Shown here piece after piece: positions 5,967 through 8,114 of a stretch of 8,114 nt of DNA. Position 1 is the first letter of the stretch. Each line of letters opens with the position of its first letter. The translations under genes and the position numbers were made by a program. This DNA comes from Candidatus Aerophobota bacterium. GTDB taxonomy: Bacteria > Aerophobota > Aerophobia > Aerophobales > B3-G15. The stretch is taken from positions 1 to 8,114 of the forward strand of contig JAGGZA010000005.1 in NCBI GenBank assembly GCA_021162265.1. The letters are read 5' to 3'. Below the pieces are notes generated by a model, which was not told the origin of the DNA, searched no databases, and worked only from the letters and a program-made list of their open reading frames with translations.

Positions 5967-7829
5967 ATGTTTACTATGACAGCGAGTGGATATATGGGAA
6001 AAATTTTGTATATAGACCTGAGCACAGGAAAAGTAAGAGTGGAGGAATTGACAGAGCAAATAGCTGAAAAGTACATCGGGGGAAGCGGATTAGGAGCAAA
6101 GATACTTTTTGAGGAAACTTCAGCTGAAGTAGACCCCCTGGGTCCGGAGAATGTGCTTATTTTTGCTACAGGTCCTATAACCGGAACCAGAGTCTTTTCC
6201 TCCAGCAGGTTTGAAACAGTTGCAAAATCCCCTCTCACCGGAATTTATGGTGAGGCAAGCTGTGGAGGGTACTGGGGAGAGAAATTTAAAAGAAGTGGAT
6301 ACGATGCTTTAGTTATTAGAGGAAAAGCGGAAAAGCCGGTGTATATTTATATTGATGAAGAAGAGGTACAGATAAAAGATGCCTCTTTTTTATGGGGGAA
6401 AGATACCTTTGAAACTACGCACATTTTAAGGGGAAAAATAGACAGGTCAATAGCAGCAGCTGTCATTGGTCAGGCTGGGGAGAATCTGGTTAAAATATCC
6501 TGTATAATTGCTGCAGGCGAACATGGAAGAGCTGTGGGTAGATGTGGCCTGGGAGCGGTAATGGGGTCAAAGAATTTAAAAGCTATAGTGGTAAATGGAA
6601 AGAAAAAAGTTAAAATTGCAAGAGAAGATGAAGTTAAAAGTTTGATGAAGAAGATAATGCCCAGGATGAGAAGTGGAGTGGCTGAAGCTATAAGAAAATT
6701 TGGTACCTCTGCCGGTTTTGTTGATTGTGAAAATACAGGCGACCTTCCCATAAAGAACTGGTATCAGGGCAGGTGGGAAGAAGAGGCAAAAAAACTCTCC
6801 GGTCAAACTATGGCTGAAACTATTTTAGTTGGAAGATATCATTGTGCTCGTTGTGTAGTTGGATGTGGGAGGGTAGTTGAAGCTGCAGATGGTCCTTATA
6901 AAGGTATGCAAATAGGTGGACCGGAGTATGAGACACTCGGAATGCTTGGTTCAAATTGTTTAATTGATGATCTTCCCGGGATAGCTAAAGCAAATGAATT
7001 ATGCAACAGATATGGATTGGATACAATTTCTACTGGTGGAGTGATTTCCTTTGCCATGGAAGCTTATGATAGAGGATTAATAAGCAAGGAGGATACGGAA
7101 GGAGTTGAACTTGAATGGGGGAGTACTTCTGCTCTAATTCAGATGATTCATCAAATTGCTCAAAGAAAGGGAATTGGTGAATTGTTAGGCGAAGGAGTTA
7201 AAAGAGCAGCAGAAAAAATAGGGGGGTATGCTGTAGAATTTGCAATTCACACAAAAGGATTGGAGTTTCCTGCTCATGACCCAAGGGCTAAAGTTGCCAC
7301 TGCCTTAGCTTATGCTACTTCCAACAGAGGTGCCTGTCATTGTCAGGCCTTTACTCATGACTTTGAAAATGGAGTTTCTCTACCAGATTTAGGGTATCCG
7401 GAGACACTGGATAGGTTTGCAGTAGAAGGTAAAGCAGAGTTTGTTTTTAAAATGCAAAATCTGATGAGTATGATTGATTCTTTAACCTGTTGCAAGTTTG
7501 TTATTCATGGAGGAGTTACTGTTGAGCCTTTGAGAGAATTTTTAAATTATGTAACCGGATGGAGTATGGATACAGGAGAATTTTTAAAAACAGGTGAGAG
7601 AATCTTTAACCTGAAAAGACTCTATAATGTTCGCTGCGGAATCTCCAGAAAGGATGATACCTTGCCTCCCCGGATTCTTACCCATAAAAGGGGTGGGGGA
7701 ACTAATATCCTTCCCTTCTTAAATCTTATGCTCAACGAGTATTATCAATTAAGAGGGTGGGATGAGTTTGGCATACCGACAGAGGAGAAGTTGGAAGAGC
7801 TGGGATTAAAGGAATTTAAATCTTATTGA
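5967..7829 (+). CDS. Aldehyde:ferredoxin oxidoreductase (AOR family, tungsten/molybdenum bis-pterin enzyme)
   Basis: At 620 residues this is the normal length of the family. It oxidises aldehydes to acids and passes electrons to ferredoxin, using a W or Mo bis-pyranopterin and one [4Fe-4S] cluster in the cytoplasm. The N-terminal domain (about 8-210) opens with GYMGKILYIDLSTG and has the EASCGGYWG pterin loop (96-104). Cluster ligands are Cys293, Cys296 and Cys300 (CxxCxxxC) and Cys509 in DSLTCCKF, which also has an extra Cys508. GGPEYETLG (317-325) and NRGACH (453-458) are the expected active-site strands. It appears intact. No ferredoxin-like partner subunit is adjacent, so it resembles the single-subunit archaeal/clostridial type. 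The substrate class (AOR, FOR or GAPOR-like) cannot be assigned. The ATG at 5967 has GAAGGAGG 5 nt upstream; Met4 would be too far from it. A likely role is oxidation of the aldehyde released by the upstream aldolase. Confidence 0.95.
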   Translation: MFTMTASGYMGKILYIDLSTGKVRVEELTEQIAEKYIGGSGLGAKILFEETSAEVDPLGPENVLIFATGPITGTRVFSSSRFETVAKSPLTGIYGEASCGGYWGEKFKRSGYDALVIRGKAEKPVYIYIDEEEVQIKDASFLWGKDTFETTHILRGKIDRSIAAAVIGQAGENLVKISCIIAAGEHGRAVGRCGLGAVMGSKNLKAIVVNGKKKVKIAREDEVKSLMKKIMPRMRSGVAEAIRKFGTSAGFVDCENTGDLPIKNWYQGRWEEEAKKLSGQTMAETILVGRYHCARCVVGCGRVVEAADGPYKGMQIGGPEYETLGMLGSNCLIDDLPGIAKANELCNRYGLDTISTGGVISFAMEAYDRGLISKEDTEGVELEWGSTSALIQMIHQIAQRKGIGELLGEGVKRAAEKIGGYAVEFAIHTKGLEFPAHDPRAKVATALAYATSNRGACHCQAFTHDFENGVSLPDLGYPETLDRFAVEGKAEFVFKMQNLMSMIDSLTCCKFVIHGGVTVEPLREFLNYVTGWSMDTGEFLKTGERIFNLKRLYNVRCGISRKDDTLPPRILTHKRGGGTNILPFLNLMLNEYYQLRGWDEFGIPTEEKLEELGLKEFKSY

Positions 7830-7855
7830 AGGTTAAATTGTTTTCTCTATAGATG

Positions 7856-7900
7856 ATAAATTTGTGTTTTTTAAAGAAGTATTATCGTGCCAAATTTTAT
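7856..7900. repeat. Imperfect AT-rich inverted repeat after the AOR gene
   Basis: ATAAATTTG (7856-7864) pairs with CAAATTTTAT (7891-7900) with one bulged A, around a 26-nt loop, starting 27 bp after the AOR stop. The stem has a single G-C pair and no separate T-run follows it, so it is at best a weak terminator. It is the only dyad noted in this gap that could mark the end of the transcript. Confidence 0.3.
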
Positions 7901-7955
7901 TCCCTGCATATACCCTCTTACCTGAATTATGTGGGATAAAAATAAAGTAAAAAAC

Positions 7956-7984
7956 TGGACAGATTAGCGGAAAAGTATTAATAT
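7956..7984 (+). promoter_or_regulatory. Candidate sigma-70-type promoter for the transporter gene
   Basis: TGGACA (7956-7961, five of six to TTGACA) and TAATAT (7979-7984, four of six to TATAAT) are separated by exactly 17 bp. They lie in a 188-bp gap without a gene, 33 bp before the ATG at 8018. This suggests the transporter starts its own transcript. AT-rich DNA gives such matches by chance, so confidence is moderate. Confidence 0.4.
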
Positions 7985-8017
7985 TCTACATTCCCTTAGA
8001 GAAATAGACCCTGTACC

Positions 8018-8114
8018 ATGTCTGCAAAAAGAATAGGAATTTTAGCAACGCTGGGGGCAAGTGTAGCCTGGGCATTTGAGCCTATTTTTGCTAAACTCTC
8101 CTACGCAACTGCAG
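8018..8114 (+). CDS. DMT-superfamily (EamA-type) transporter, N-terminal fragment cut by window edge
   Basis: Only 32 codons are visible. After a short basic start (MSAKR) comes a hydrophobic helix, GILATLGASVAWAFEPIFAK, then SYATA. The small-residue-rich first helix with an aromatic-x-x-x-x-x-x-K ending (W18 to K25) is the pattern of TM1 in EamA/RhaT-like drug/metabolite transporters, which normally have ten helices. In-frame TAG at 7997-7999 and no other start codon before 8018 fix the ATG. The ribosome-binding site is weak or absent, unlike the upstream genes. It may export or import a metabolite tied to the cluster, or be unrelated; a promoter candidate in front argues for a separate unit. 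Confidence 0.65.
   Translation, partial: MSAKRIGILATLGASVAWAFEPIFAKLSYATA

Noticed and set aside
5865..6806. Minus-strand open frames across and inside the start of the AOR gene
   Set aside because: They overlap an unambiguous AOR gene, and the predicted peptides carry no domain signature.

Overview
The window reads as a stretch of a low-GC anaerobic bacterial genome. GC is roughly 40% by sampling a few lines (not computed). Arginine is mostly AGA/AGG, and most genes have a strong purine-rich Shine-Dalgarno site. A tungsten/molybdenum-type aldehyde:ferredoxin oxidoreductase implies anaerobic, ferredoxin-based metabolism. Clostridia, Atribacterota or another thermophile-like lineage would fit, but the sequence alone does not settle the phylum. 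No mobile element, RNA gene or CRISPR array was seen.

Layout: eight genes run on the + strand with gaps of 40-79 bp, followed by a ninth gene cut by the right edge. In order: a short-chain dehydrogenase (SDR) missing its N-terminus (1-579); a small cupin (630-1061); a divergent uroporphyrinogen decarboxylase (UroD)-like protein (1141-2238); an HpcH/HpaI-type class II aldolase (2286-3074); a D-2-hydroxyacid dehydrogenase of the phosphoglycerate dehydrogenase type (3122-4105); a TIM-barrel sugar-phosphate isomerase/epimerase resembling tetrulose-phosphate 3-epimerases (4180-5097); a complete SDR resembling polyol (D-threitol/GolD-type) dehydrogenases (5138-5896); and an aldehyde ferredoxin oxidoreductase (5967-7829). 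After a 188-bp gap with a plausible promoter, a drug/metabolite-transporter (EamA) gene begins (8018 to the edge).

Together the genes look like a catabolic cluster for a sugar alcohol, sugar or sugar acid. SDRs would oxidise the polyol, the epimerase would rearrange a ketose (phosphate), and the aldolase would cleave a 2-keto-acid to pyruvate (or a similar product) plus a short aldehyde. The AOR would oxidise that aldehyde with ferredoxin, and the hydroxyacid dehydrogenase would handle a 2-keto/2-hydroxy acid. This assembly is inference. No kinase, dehydratase, regulator or dedicated importer lies inside the window, so the substrate cannot be named.

The most unusual points are: the first SDR has Phe at the catalytic Tyr position and Asp at the tetrad Asn; the UroD-like protein lacks both the UroD arginine motif and the His-x-Cys zinc motif of corrinoid methyltransferases; the cupin has His-x-Cys where His-x-His is usual; and a 7-bp perfect dyad followed by a T-run splits the cluster between the hydroxyacid dehydrogenase and the epimerase.
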